A stretch of DNA of 45,188 nt from Desulfobacterales bacterium (lineage in GTDB: Bacteria; Desulfobacterota; Desulfobacteria; Desulfobacterales; UBA2174_A): positions 1 to 45,188 of the forward strand of contig JALOPD010000022.1 in assembly GCA_025454075.1 (NCBI GenBank). Reading direction: 5' to 3'. Position 1 is the stretch's first letter. Every line of letters starts with the position of its first letter. Below, one piece after another: positions 32,201-41,592 of this stretch. Position numbers and translations under genes: made by a program. Below the pieces are notes generated by a model. It was not told the DNA's origin. It ran no database searches and saw only the letters and a program-made list of their open reading frames with translations.

Positions 32201-33568
32201 ATGATCGGGAAACTCAACCGACCGGTTAAGCTGTGGGTGATCATGGTTGCGGCCCTCGTCGTCTGGATGCTGAGCACCGGGTTCCAGCGCGCCGATTCGG
32301 CCGGCAAGGACGACCTGTACGACCAATTGAAGGTCTTCTCCGATGTGATCGAGTTGATCCAGAAGGACTACGTGGACGAGGTCGAGGCCAAGGACCTCAT
32401 TCAGAAGGCCATCCAGGGAATGCTGCAGGGGTTGGATCCCCACTCCTCCCTGCTGCCGCCCGACGCCTTCGAGGATTTGCAGATCGACACCAAGGGCAAA
32501 TTCACCGGCATCGGCATTCACATCACGATGCAGAACGGCTTCGTCACCGTCATATCGCCGATCGAGGACACACCGGCCCAAAAAGCCGGGATCGAGTCGG
32601 GGGACCGCATCATCAAGGTGGACGGGACCCTGACCAAGGACCTGCGCGAAGCGGTCCGCATGATGCGCGGCCCCAAAGGCTCCAAGGTGGTCGTGACCAT
32701 CCTGCGCGAAGGCGTCAAGAAGCCGCTGGATTTCGAAATCACCCGCGATGAGATCCCGATCCAAAGCGTCAAGTCGATCAGCCTCAAGCCGGGGTTCGGC
32801 TACGTGCGCATTTCCAACTTCACGGGAACGACCACCCAGGAGTTCGAGAAGGCGCTTGAAAAACTGGAGGCCTCCGAGAAACCCATGAAAGGGCTGGTGC
32901 TCGACCTGCGCAACAACGGCGGCGGGCTGCTGAACCAGGCGATCAGCATCTCCGACGAATTCCTGGACAAGGGCGCGATCGTGTCGATGAAAGGCCGCGA
33001 AAAGAAGAACACGAAGGTCTTCAATGCCACGCCCTCGCCGGTTCAGCGCACCTATCCGATCGTGGTGCTGATCAACGGCGGGACGGCCAGCGCGTCGGAG
33101 ATCGTGGCCGGTGCGCTGCAGGACCACAAGCGCGCCCTGGTCCTCGGGACGACGACGTTCGGCAAAGGTTCGGTGCAGACCGTCGAGAACCTGCGCGACG
33201 GCTCCGGTCTTAAAATGACCATCGCGCGCTATTACACGCCCAACGGCCGCTCCATCCAGGCCAAGGGCATCGAACCCGACATCACGCTCAAATTCAAGCG
33301 CCTGGACGCCGCAGAACCGACCGGCGCCGAAGACGCCATGCTCAAGGAGAAGGACCTCGAAAACCACCTGGAGGCCGAGGGGGAGGCCGAAAAAGCCGAT
33401 CCCAAGAAGAAGCCGGAAAAGCCCGTGGAAGACCCCAAGGGACGGATGAAGGATGCCGAGTCCCGGGTCGGCCCCCTCAAGCTCGAGACCTTGCAGAACG
33501 ACAACCAGCTGATGCGGGCCCTTGAGATTCTGATCGGCCACGACGTGCTCCGGCAGGCGAAGAACTGA
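32201..33568 (+). CDS. ctpA: carboxy-terminal processing protease CtpA (S41)
   Basis: A 455-residue periplasmic serine protease. An uncleaved or cleaved N-terminal anchor (LWVIMVAALVVWMLS) is followed by the S41 N-domain, a PDZ domain (about 90-175, FTGIGIHITMQNGFVTVISP), and the protease domain. The catalytic Ser lies in GGTASASEIVAGAL (near residue 301) and the Lys in GTTTFGKGSVQTV (near 326). A charged linker and a C-terminal helix finish the protein. CtpA-type proteases trim envelope proteins, including peptidoglycan hydrolases and their regulators. AAGGAG lies about 8 nt before the ATG. Its position between EnvC and YibQ matches the common proteobacterial arrangement. Confidence 0.93.
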   Translation: MIGKLNRPVKLWVIMVAALVVWMLSTGFQRADSAGKDDLYDQLKVFSDVIELIQKDYVDEVEAKDLIQKAIQGMLQGLDPHSSLLPPDAFEDLQIDTKGKFTGIGIHITMQNGFVTVISPIEDTPAQKAGIESGDRIIKVDGTLTKDLREAVRMMRGPKGSKVVVTILREGVKKPLDFEITRDEIPIQSVKSISLKPGFGYVRISNFTGTTTQEFEKALEKLEASEKPMKGLVLDLRNNGGGLLNQAISISDEFLDKGAIVSMKGREKKNTKVFNATPSPVQRTYPIVVLINGGTASASEIVAGALQDHKRALVLGTTTFGKGSVQTVENLRDGSGLKMTIARYYTPNGRSIQAKGIEPDITLKFKRLDAAEPTGAEDAMLKEKDLENHLEAEGEAEKADPKKKPEKPVEDPKGRMKDAESRVGPLKLETLQNDNQLMRALEILIGHDVLRQAKN

Positions 33569-33586
33569 GCGCCCGGGCGCTCCGGC

Positions 33587-34690
33587 ATGCCAGCGAAGAA
33601 GCCACCGCGCAAAGGGGCGCGCCGCCGTGCGCCCCGTTCCCAAAAGACGACGCGGCCGCTGCTCAGGGCGATCGTCGCCGTCGCGCTGCTGGCGGCGGTC
33701 GTGGGCGGCGTCGTGTGGGGGCTGCGCTGGCTGTCCGGGAACGAGCCCCGTCCGGCGCTGGCCGAGCGCAAGAAGACCGTCTCGCGGGAGCCGGCGCCCG
33801 CCGGCAAGCCCCTCGTCGCCGAGAAAAAGGCGGAATCCGAGCCCGCGGCGCCGAAGCCGCCCGGCCGGGCGACCGGCGCTGAAAAGCCGGCTGCCGCCAA
33901 GCCGCCCCTCTACGAGGTGTTCCCGGAAAAACCGTCCCCACCCAAGGCCCCGGCCGCCGAATCCGACGCCCTGCAGGCGGCCCTGCCCCCCGCTCCGCCC
34001 GAGCCGCCGCCTCTCAAGAGGCCGCCCCGGGTGGCCCTCATCATCGACGACCTGGGCTACGACCGGCAGATGGCCGAAAAATTGATCGACTTGAATGCGC
34101 CGTTCACTCTCGCCATCCTGCCGCACAGCCCTCATCAGGAGGCGATCGCCCGCCTGGCGCACGACCGCGGCTTGGAGGTCATGCTGCACCTGCCGATGGA
34201 GCCCGTGGAATACCCCGAGATCAACCCGGGGCCGGGCGCCCTTCTCACCTCGATGGGGCCGGACGAGCTGCTGCGGGCGGTCGAGGAGAACCTCAAGGCC
34301 GTGCCGCACATCAAGGGGGCCAACAACCACATGGGCTCCCGGCTGACCGCCAACTCCGAGCAGATGTACCAGGTGTTCTCGGCGCTGAAGCGCCACGGGT
34401 TCTATTTTGTCGACAGCCGCACCACCGACGAAAGCGTCTGCCGGCCCTCGGCGCGCCTGTTCCAGATCCCCTTCGCCCAGCGGGACGTGTTTTTGGACCA
34501 CGCCCACGACCCGGCCTCCATCCGCAAACAGATCCGGGAGCTGGTGCGCATCGCCCAGCGCAAGGGCGAGGCGGTAGGGATCGCGCACCCTCACCCGGCC
34601 ACCTACACCATTCTCAAGGAAGAGCTGCCGGCGCTGCGCCAGCAGGTGGAAATCGTTCCGGCGTCGCGCTTGGTCCGCGTGCTCGGATAG
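33587..34690 (+). CDS. divergent polysaccharide deacetylase family protein (YibQ-like)
   Basis: A 367-residue protein. The N-terminus is very basic (MPAKKPPRKGARRRA), followed by one transmembrane segment (about 26-47) and a long Pro/Ala-rich periplasmic linker to about residue 145. The catalytic-like domain contains RVALIIDDLGYDRQMAEKL, MLHLPMEP, GANNHMGSRLTAN, FYFVDSRTTDESV and GIAHPHPATY. This is the DUF610/YibQ family, a divergent NodB-like fold with the metal-site Asp and His partly kept. Its substrate is unknown, but E. coli yibQ also sits next to envC. It is 18 nt after ctpA, so co-transcription is very likely. Confidence 0.88.
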   Translation: MPAKKPPRKGARRRAPRSQKTTRPLLRAIVAVALLAAVVGGVVWGLRWLSGNEPRPALAERKKTVSREPAPAGKPLVAEKKAESEPAAPKPPGRATGAEKPAAAKPPLYEVFPEKPSPPKAPAAESDALQAALPPAPPEPPPLKRPPRVALIIDDLGYDRQMAEKLIDLNAPFTLAILPHSPHQEAIARLAHDRGLEVMLHLPMEPVEYPEINPGPGALLTSMGPDELLRAVEENLKAVPHIKGANNHMGSRLTANSEQMYQVFSALKRHGFYFVDSRTTDESVCRPSARLFQIPFAQRDVFLDHAHDPASIRKQIRELVRIAQRKGEAVGIAHPHPATYTILKEELPALRQQVEIVPASRLVRVLG

Positions 34691-34712
34691 ATTCCAACAG
34701 GATAGATTCCAA
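34685..34712. repeat. short direct repeat at the yibQ stop
   Basis: GGATAGATTCCAA occurs twice (34685-34697 and 34700-34712) with a 15-nt period. The first copy contains the stop codon of the deacetylase gene. It looks like a small slippage duplication. The rest of the 168-nt gap to the kinase gene shows nothing I can name. Confidence 0.6.
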
Positions 34713-34858
34713 TTTCAAGTTTTCCTGGAAAGTGATACCATTAGCTATCGCTCCGGCGCTCCCTCACACCTGCTTTCACGGGGTATTTTTCAGGCGCAAC
34801 GGGGTGCCGGTCGCGGCAAGCCACCACCCATTTTCCCAGTGACAGAGATTCCGCTTCC

Positions 34859-37747
34859 ATGAGCGACGGGCCGCCTCTCTACAACAGCCGCATCGCCAAG
34901 ATCTACATCTCCTATCTTCGGAGCCGGCACCCGCAGGTGCCGGTTGAAGCCGTGCTGCAGGAAGCAGGCATCAAGCCATACCAAATCGAGGACCCGGCGC
35001 ACTGGTTCACCCAGGAGGAGGTGGATCGATTCCACGCCACATTGGTCCAGCGCACCGGAGACGAGGAGATCTCCCGCAAAGTCGGACGGTACACGGCGGC
35101 CTCCGAGGTCGGCGGCGCCCTCCGGCAATACATTCTGGGGCTGATGACGCCGGCAACCATCTACCAGTTGATGGAGAAAAATTACCCCTTCCTGAGCCGA
35201 GGGGCCGACATCCACGTCAAAAAAACAGGGCCCCGCCAGGTTGAAATTACGGCCGTGCTCAAACCCGGGGTCGCCGAGAAGCCCTATCAGTGCGCCAACC
35301 GCACCGGGATCTTTGAGACGTTCCCCACCCTGTTCACCAGCGAGCCGGCCGCCATTGAACATCCCGAGTGCTTTCATCGCGGCGCCCCCCATTGCCGGTA
35401 CATCGTCAGCTGGCGCGAAAGCAGGCCCCGCCGCTGGCGCCGCATCCGCGACGGGGTGCTGGCCGGCGGCATCCTCCTGTCGGCGTCGCTCTATAGCGTG
35501 CTTTCCCCGGCCGCCTGGAGCGCTTTGGCCCTGAGCCTTTGCATCCTGGCCGGGTGTTGCGCCTTTCTCTCGGAGCGGATGGAGAAACAGGCGCTGGTCA
35601 AAACGGTCGACGACCAACGCCGGGCAGCGGAAGACACCTTGTTCGAAAGCGAGATCCGCTACAACAATGCCATGCTGGTCCAGGAGATCGGCCAGGCCAC
35701 CTCCACGCTGCTGGACATCGACGCCTTGGTCGCCGCCGTGATGGGCATCATCGAAAAACGCCTGGACTTCGACCGCGGCATGATCATGCTGACGAACCCG
35801 GAGAAAAAAACCCTGGAATACTCTGCCGGCTACGGCCACAGCCCGGACCAAGAGAACATTCTCCGTGCCACTTCGTTCAGCCTTGCCAACCCCGACTCGA
35901 AGGGGGTTTTCATCCTGGCCATGCGCGAGCGGCGCCCGTTTCTGGTCGAAAGCATCGACCAGATCGAAGGCGAGCTGTCGCCGAAGAGCCTGGAATTCGC
36001 GCGCAAGCTGGGAAGCCAGTCACTGATCTGCGTCCCGATCGTGCATAAAACGGAGGCTCTCGGCATTCTGGTCGTCGACAACAGCAAGTCCAAAAGGCCC
36101 TTGCACCAAAGCGACCTGAGCCTGCTCATCGGAGTGGCGTCCCAGCTTGCCACCAGCATCGTCAATGCCATCTCGTTCGAGAGAGTCCAGGAGAGCGAAA
36201 AAAAATACCGCGAACTGGTGGAAACCGCGAGCAGTCTTATTCTGCGGGTCAGCCAGGACGGCCGGATCACCTTCGTGAACGAGTTTGCGCAGCGGTTGTT
36301 GGGCTGCAGCGAGTCCGAGCTTCTCGGCCGGGACGCCGCAGAGCTGGTCCTGCCCGAAGCCGAGGCGGCCGCCCGCCGGTTTGACGAATTCATTGCCGCC
36401 ATGAGCCGGGACCCGATGCGGCCGGCGGTCCGGGAAGTCGAAACCAGCCTGCAGTCCGGCAAAAAGGTCTGGATTGCCTGGACCTACCGGCCGATCTTCG
36501 ACGAAGCCGGCCATTTCCGGGAGGTGCTGTGCATCGGCAACGACACCACGGAGCTGAAACGCGCCGAACAGGAGAGGAAGGAGCTGCAGATTCAGCTGCA
36601 GCGGGCCCAGAAGATGGAAGCCATCGGCACCCTGGCCGGAGGGGTGGCCCACGACTTGAACAACATCCTCTCGGGCATCGTCAGCTACCCCGAGCTGCTG
36701 CTGCTGGACCTGCCGGAAAACAGCCTGCTGCGCAAGCCGATCCTGACGATCAAGAAATCGGGCGAACGGGCGGCGGCCATCGTCCAGGACCTGCTGACCC
36801 TGGCCCGGCGGGGGGTTGAAACCACCGAAGTGGTAAACCTAAACCAGATCGTGACGGACTACCTAAGCAGCCCCGAATTCTCCAAGCTGGAGTTGAACCA
36901 CCCCGGCATCGCCGCGGCCCCCCGTCTGGACGAGCATTTGCTGAACATCATCGGCTCGCCGGTGCACCTGTCGAAGACCGTCATGAACCTCGTGACCAAC
37001 GCCGCCGAAGCCATGCCGGACGGCGGATCGATCGTCGTCCGTACGGAAAACCGGCACCTGGAGCACGAGAAAATAGGGTACGGGGAGCCGGTGTCGGGCG
37101 ACTTCGTATGCTTGACGGTTTCGGATTCCGGAATCGGGATACCGTCGGATGAGATGGAGCGCATTTTCGAACCGTTCTACACCCGGAAAGCCATGGGCCG
37201 AAGCGGAACGGGGCTGGGGATGGCGGTGGTCTGGGGTACGGTGAAGGACCATCGGGGGCACATCGGCATGCGCAGCCGCGTGGGCCAGGGCACCGACATC
37301 ACTCTGTTTTTCCCGGCCACCCACCGCCAGGCCCCGCAACGTGACGACGGCGTGTCGCTGGATGCGTTCCAGGGCCGGGGCGAAACCGTGCTGCTCGTGG
37401 ACGACACCCGGGAGCAGATTGAAATCGCATCCGAGATTCTCCTCCGGCTGGGCTACGCGGTGGCCACCGCCCGCAGCGGCGAGGAGGCGTTGGAGCAGTT
37501 GCGCCAAAAGCCGGTCGATCTGGTCGTGCTCGACATGATCATGGCCCCCGGCATCGACGGGCTTGAAACCTTCAAGCGCATCCGGGCGCTGCGGCCGGGG
37601 CAGAAGGCCATCATCGCGAGCGGTTACTCGGAATCGGTGCACGTGCGGGAGGCCCAGCGGCTGGGCGCCGGGGCTTATATCAAGAAACCCTACCTGCTGC
37701 ACACCTTCGGGCGGGCGGTAAGGATGGAGCTGGACAGGGAGACATAG
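34859..37747 (+). CDS. hybrid sensor histidine kinase (sensor-TM-GAF-PAS-HisKA-HATPase-REC)
   Basis: A 962-residue signalling protein. Residues 1-185 form an unassigned N-terminal sensor-like domain ending ECFHRGAPHCRYIVSW, a His/Cys pattern reminiscent of V4R or heme-NO-binding-type domains. Two hydrophobic stretches (about 197-240) follow, then a helix, a GAF domain (about 275-435), and a PAS domain (about 450-565). The kinase core has the H-box GGVAHDLNNILSGIVSYPEL (phospho-His near 598), N-box NLVTNAAEAMPDGG, DSGIGIP, FEPFYTRK and GTGLGMAVV. A C-terminal receiver (about 838-962) has LLVDDTREQ, phospho-acceptor Asp in VVLDMIM, and the IKKPY Lys. No separate response regulator adjoins it. 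Stimulus and output are unknown. Confidence 0.9.
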   Translation: MSDGPPLYNSRIAKIYISYLRSRHPQVPVEAVLQEAGIKPYQIEDPAHWFTQEEVDRFHATLVQRTGDEEISRKVGRYTAASEVGGALRQYILGLMTPATIYQLMEKNYPFLSRGADIHVKKTGPRQVEITAVLKPGVAEKPYQCANRTGIFETFPTLFTSEPAAIEHPECFHRGAPHCRYIVSWRESRPRRWRRIRDGVLAGGILLSASLYSVLSPAAWSALALSLCILAGCCAFLSERMEKQALVKTVDDQRRAAEDTLFESEIRYNNAMLVQEIGQATSTLLDIDALVAAVMGIIEKRLDFDRGMIMLTNPEKKTLEYSAGYGHSPDQENILRATSFSLANPDSKGVFILAMRERRPFLVESIDQIEGELSPKSLEFARKLGSQSLICVPIVHKTEALGILVVDNSKSKRPLHQSDLSLLIGVASQLATSIVNAISFERVQESEKKYRELVETASSLILRVSQDGRITFVNEFAQRLLGCSESELLGRDAAELVLPEAEAAARRFDEFIAAMSRDPMRPAVREVETSLQSGKKVWIAWTYRPIFDEAGHFREVLCIGNDTTELKRAEQERKELQIQLQRAQKMEAIGTLAGGVAHDLNNILSGIVSYPELLLLDLPENSLLRKPILTIKKSGERAAAIVQDLLTLARRGVETTEVVNLNQIVTDYLSSPEFSKLELNHPGIAAAPRLDEHLLNIIGSPVHLSKTVMNLVTNAAEAMPDGGSIVVRTENRHLEHEKIGYGEPVSGDFVCLTVSDSGIGIPSDEMERIFEPFYTRKAMGRSGTGLGMAVVWGTVKDHRGHIGMRSRVGQGTDITLFFPATHRQAPQRDDGVSLDAFQGRGETVLLVDDTREQIEIASEILLRLGYAVATARSGEEALEQLRQKPVDLVVLDMIMAPGIDGLETFKRIRALRPGQKAIIASGYSESVHVREAQRLGAGAYIKKPYLLHTFGRAVRMELDRET

Positions 37748-37830
37748 GAGGTCTTGCCGGTCGCCGGTCCGCCCGTCCGGCGCGCGGCGTTGGGGCCCGA
37801 CCGGCTGACGGGCGACGGGCAGACCCCTTC

Positions 37831-38451
37831 TTACGGCTGCTTGAGCATCGTGTACAGCGACTCCGCGGACAGAAACATGAACTCATACCGTGCAAAGCTG
37901 ATGACGTCCCGGTCGTGGACTTCCACCGGCTTGGTCTGCAGCCGCGCCCCGTTCAGAAGGGTCCCGTTCGTTGAGCCGCAGTCCCTCAAGAAATAACCTT
38001 CGCGCTTGATTTCAATCAAGGCGTGCTTTTTGGAGATGGCGTAATCCGGCATGATGAAGTCGTTGCCGTCGACGCGGCCGATGGAGAAGACCTCACCGGT
38101 GGAGGTCGCATACTCGCCCTTGATCAAAGGGTAAATCGCCAGCTTCAGGCTCTCGGAGGCCGAGACGGCATCCTCGCCGGTTCCCACGGGCTCGAACACA
38201 ATCGTGCGGTTCATCTCACGCGATCCATTTTCGGACCGGGCCGCCAGCGTTCCCAGGTGAATGGCCGAGCCGGCCAGCACCGGCTTCTGCATGAAGCGGA
38301 TGAAATCCTCGGAGGAGACGACCTGGACCATCCGCTGCAGCAGGTTTAGGCCGATTCGGCCCGCCGAGTTGACCAGCCGGGCCAATTCGCCGGCCCCCGG
38401 GGGGGGGATCGCTTCAGGTTTGGCGCTTGCCTTCGGGCGGCTTGACAGCAT
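37831..38451 (-). CDS. FHA domain-containing protein
   Basis: A 206-residue cytoplasmic protein. Residues about 120-195 form a forkhead-associated domain with FSIGRVDGNDFIMPD, ISKKHALIEIKREGYFLRD and GSTNGTLLNGARL, the phospho-threonine-binding strands and loops. The N-terminal half (LARLVNSAGRIGLNLLQRMV and DFIRFMQKPVLAG) is helical and unrecognised. FHA proteins usually read Ser/Thr kinase signals, but no such kinase is in the window. The ATG at 38451 is placed by a perfect AAGGAG 6-7 nt upstream. An open frame extends further up to 38541 but without a ribosome-binding site. It converges with the histidine kinase gene. Confidence 0.88.
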   Translation of the reverse strand: MLSSRPKASAKPEAIPPPGAGELARLVNSAGRIGLNLLQRMVQVVSSEDFIRFMQKPVLAGSAIHLGTLAARSENGSREMNRTIVFEPVGTGEDAVSASESLKLAIYPLIKGEYATSTGEVFSIGRVDGNDFIMPDYAISKKHALIEIKREGYFLRDCGSTNGTLLNGARLQTKPVEVHDRDVISFARYEFMFLSAESLYTMLKQP

Positions 38452-38545
38452 GGTCTCTCCTTCGGCCGGCGGACGGCTTCTGATCCGCCGCAAGCCGGTC
38501 CCGGGCGCCGTCGCCTCTCGATCCATTTGACTTGGCCCCACCGGC

Positions 38546-38575
38546 TTGATTAAGATGGTTTCTCAAGGGTATCAT
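38546..38575 (+). promoter_or_regulatory. candidate promoter of the HD phosphohydrolase gene
   Basis: TTGATT (38546-38551) and TATCAT (38570-38575, five of six matches) are 18 nt apart. The start would be near 38582, with a leader of about 98 nt. A weaker minus-strand candidate (TTGACG, 18-nt spacer, CATCTT) overlaps it and could serve the FHA gene. Confidence 0.4.
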
Positions 38576-38679
38576 CGTCAAAATGTATTCAAACTTTAGC
38601 TCCTATTGACTGATCGCCTTTCAGCTGGGGCTTCCGGCGGAAACACGTCTTCGGCCGGCCAGCACCCGGATGGTCGCTT

Positions 38680-40335
38680 ATGACTCGTGCCGCGCTCATT
38701 TTGGCTCTCGTCCTGCTCAATTTTTTGTCCTGCTTTGTCGAGGAGATCTATCTGGACCTCCGTCCGCTGCGATTCGGGCGGACGGCGCCGTTCGCCCTGC
38801 GGGCCGACCGGCCGCTCACCCTGCCGGCGCCGGAAACGGGCGGCCCGCCGACAGGGTCCCTCCCGGCTTCCCCCGGCACCGATTTCCGTGCGGGAGAGGT
38901 GCTGGTGCCCTTTCTCAAGCAAATCGACGAGCGCGACCTGCAGTTGATCCGCATCTTCGAGGGCCAGCGGCCGGAGGCGATCTTCCGGGAATCTCCCCTG
39001 GTCCTGTTTGTGAACATCTGGATGGTCGTCTTCCTGGGGTTTTTTCTCTTCGCTCTGCCGCGGGGCGGCTACAAGCGCGCCGTGTCCCACCCGTTGCTGC
39101 TGGTGCTGCTGATTCTGCACGGCCTGATCCTGAAGGGGCTCCTGCTTTTCACCAACCTTCCGGCGGAAGCGCTGCCGCTGGCCGTGCTGCCGCTGCTGGT
39201 CATCGGCCTGAACCAGGGCCGGGTGACCGCGATCGGGACCTTCCTGGTCGGCATGCTGCTGGCGGGGCCCTTCATGGGCCAGTCGTATGACCTGCTCACG
39301 AGTTTTCTGGTGATCGGCTTGACGGCCATCATGCTGGCGCCCAAGACCCTCCGGGTGCGCAGCGCCCTCCTGCCATGCCTGCTGATCGGGGTGGTGCACG
39401 CGGTCTTGCTGACGCTGCAGCGGACGGACTGGGCCGCCATGATCCTGGCCACCCACTGGCCCGAGGAATGGAATCTGGCAGCGCTGCAAGCCCTGGCAGG
39501 CAACCCGTGGACGGCGCAGAGCGGATGGGCCTTCATGGGCGGGGTGTCGTCGGGGGCCCTGGCGCTGCTGCTGCTGCCCGTGCTCAAAGCCGGGAGGACA
39601 GTGGGCTCGACGGTCACGCTCCGACGCTTTTCCGACCTCGACCAGCCGCTTCTGAAGCGGCTCTTTGCGGAAGCCCCCGGAACCTATCAGCACTCCATGA
39701 ACGTGGCCTACCTGGCCCAGGCCGCCGGAGATGCCGTCGGCGCCAATTCGCTGCTGCTCCGGATCGGCGCTTATTTTCACGACATCGGCAAGGTCCGGCG
39801 GCCGGAGGGCTATGTCGAGAACCAACTGAACGGGGTCAACCTGCACGACACCCTCGACCCTTACGAGAGCATCGAGATCATCACGGGGCATGTGCAGCAG
39901 GGCCAGCTCATCTGCCGCGACGCCCGGCTGCCGCGAACGGTGATCGATTTGGTCCAACAGCACCACGGGACCCAGACGGTGGACTTTTTTTTCGAAAAAG
40001 CCAAGAAGCGCAAACCCGAGGGCGGCGTCCGCGAAGACGATTTCCGCTACCCGGGCCCCAAGCCCCAGAGCGTGGAGGCGGCGCTTCTGATGATCGCGGA
40101 CGCGGTGGAAGCGGCCTCCCGGTCCTTGAAGTCGCCGAGCCGGCTGGCCTTCGAAAAACTGGTGCGCTTCATCGTCGTCAAGCGCATCGCCGACAGCCAG
40201 TTCAGCGAGTGCGTGCTCGACACCCGCGACATCGATGCCATCATTCGCTCTCTGGTGGACGCCCTGGAGGCCTCCTTCCACGCGCGCATCCGCTACCCCT
40301 GGCAGCAGCCGCCGCCTCAGACTCAAAAGGCGTGA
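38680..40335 (+). CDS. 7TM-HD family membrane phosphohydrolase (PgpH-like)
   Basis: A 551-residue inner-membrane enzyme. After one N-terminal helix and a periplasmic stretch to about residue 105, six further helices (about 108-310) lead to a cytoplasmic HD domain. Metal ligands are visible in TYQHSMNVAYL, YFHDIGKVRRPEGY, ITGHVQQGQ, QQHHGTQTV and IADAVEAASR. The fold matches 7TMR-HD proteins such as PgpH/YqfF, which hydrolyse cyclic di-AMP in Gram-positives. The extracytoplasmic 7TMR-HDED region is shorter here. Whether the substrate is c-di-AMP in this organism is not known, and no diadenylate cyclase is in the window. Confidence 0.88.
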   Translation: MTRAALILALVLLNFLSCFVEEIYLDLRPLRFGRTAPFALRADRPLTLPAPETGGPPTGSLPASPGTDFRAGEVLVPFLKQIDERDLQLIRIFEGQRPEAIFRESPLVLFVNIWMVVFLGFFLFALPRGGYKRAVSHPLLLVLLILHGLILKGLLLFTNLPAEALPLAVLPLLVIGLNQGRVTAIGTFLVGMLLAGPFMGQSYDLLTSFLVIGLTAIMLAPKTLRVRSALLPCLLIGVVHAVLLTLQRTDWAAMILATHWPEEWNLAALQALAGNPWTAQSGWAFMGGVSSGALALLLLPVLKAGRTVGSTVTLRRFSDLDQPLLKRLFAEAPGTYQHSMNVAYLAQAAGDAVGANSLLLRIGAYFHDIGKVRRPEGYVENQLNGVNLHDTLDPYESIEIITGHVQQGQLICRDARLPRTVIDLVQQHHGTQTVDFFFEKAKKRKPEGGVREDDFRYPGPKPQSVEAALLMIADAVEAASRSLKSPSRLAFEKLVRFIVVKRIADSQFSECVLDTRDIDAIIRSLVDALEASFHARIRYPWQQPPPQTQKA

Positions 40336-40470
40336 CGGCATTTTCAGCTTGCCCGGCGCGCTGCGAAATGATAGTGGAAGCGGCTCGATGCGACGATATC
40401 CCGATCGACCGCTTGCATCCGCCCGACGGCAGTCATTGCCCAAACCTTAACGGCAGCGTGAGGTGGCTCC

Positions 40471-41592
40471 ATGGCGTTAGCTCTGATGGAGGGTAACGAG
40501 GCCATCGCCCGGGGGGCGGTGGCGGCCGGGTGCCGGTTTTTTGCCGGCTACCCGATCACCCCGGCAACGACGATCCTGAACCACATGCTGGCCATGCTAC
40601 CGCCGCTCGGCGGGGTCTGCATCCAGGGCGAGGACGAGATCGCCTCGATCGGCTTCTGCCTGGGCGCCTCCATGGCGGGCGTGAAGGCCATGACGGCCAC
40701 CTCCGGTCCCGGCATCAGCCTCTACAGCGAGCAGATCTCCTTCGCCATCGGCAGCGAAATTCCCATTGTCATCGTCGACATCCAGCGGCTGGGCCCCTCC
40801 ACCGGGTCGGCCACCCGCGGAGCGGACGGCGACGTCCAGTTCCTGCAGTGGGGCAACAGCGGCGGGCTGCCGGTGATCGTCCTGGCGCCGACCGACGTCG
40901 CGGAGTGCTTCACCCTGACCGCCCACGCGTTCAACCTGGCGGAGCGCTTCCGCTGCCCGGTGTTCATCGCTTCCAACAAGGAAATCGCCATGACCCGCGA
41001 GAGCCTGGACCTGGAGCGTCTGGCCCTCCCGGCCCCGGTCGACCGGGCCGCGCCCGCGCCGGGTCGGCCGTTCCTGCCGTTTCAGGCCTCCGACGGCGAG
41101 GGGGTGCCGGGCTTTCTGCCGATCGGCGGCAAGACCCCGGTGCGCCAGACCTCCTCCACCCACGGCCCGGACGGCTTCATCACGACGGACCCGGCCGAAA
41201 TCGCGCGCGGGTTGACGCGGATGCAGTCCAAGATCAATGCCGCAGCGGATCAGCTGGCGGTGATCGACCACCACCCGGCCGAGGGCGCCGACACGCTGAT
41301 CGTCACCTACGGCGTCACGTCCCGGGCCGCCGGCGCCGCGGTGCGCGACTTGCAGCGCCGGGGGAAGCCGGCCTCGCTCCTGGTCCTCAAGACGCTCTGG
41401 CCCGTGCCGGAGGCGGCCATCCGCCATGCCGCCGGAGGCGCCCAGCGCATCCTCGTGGCGGAGATGAACCTGGGGCAATACGTGCGCGAGATCGAACGCA
41501 TCCTGCCGGGCAAGGAGATCGGCTTCTGCGGTCAGATGGACGGCCGGTTGATCGCCCCGGAAACCCTTGTGGAGGCAGTCGTCCATGGATAG
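40471..41592 (+). CDS. korA: 2-oxoacid:ferredoxin oxidoreductase, alpha subunit
   Basis: A 373-residue subunit of a CoA-dependent, ferredoxin-linked 2-oxoacid oxidoreductase. The N-terminal pyrimidine-binding domain (about 1-190) has GNEAIARGAVAAGCRFFAGY, PITPATTI, QGEDEIASIGFCLGASMAG, TSGPGISLYSEQI and RLGPSTGSATRGADGD. The C-terminal domain II begins near LIVTYGVTSRAA. The sequence is closest in look to 2-oxoglutarate and branched-chain types, but the substrate cannot be fixed. GAGGTG lies about 8 nt before the ATG. The 3' end overlaps korB by 8 nt (ATGGATAG), so the subunits are coupled. Confidence 0.88.
   Translation: MALALMEGNEAIARGAVAAGCRFFAGYPITPATTILNHMLAMLPPLGGVCIQGEDEIASIGFCLGASMAGVKAMTATSGPGISLYSEQISFAIGSEIPIVIVDIQRLGPSTGSATRGADGDVQFLQWGNSGGLPVIVLAPTDVAECFTLTAHAFNLAERFRCPVFIASNKEIAMTRESLDLERLALPAPVDRAAPAPGRPFLPFQASDGEGVPGFLPIGGKTPVRQTSSTHGPDGFITTDPAEIARGLTRMQSKINAAADQLAVIDHHPAEGADTLIVTYGVTSRAAGAAVRDLQRRGKPASLLVLKTLWPVPEAAIRHAAGGAQRILVAEMNLGQYVREIERILPGKEIGFCGQMDGRLIAPETLVEAVVHG

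Noticed and set aside
32180..34594. 804-codon minus-strand open frame across ctpA and yibQ
   Set aside because: It mirrors two well-supported plus-strand genes and reads as antisense composition (Arg/Gly/His/Leu bias). GC-rich third positions keep the antisense frame open.
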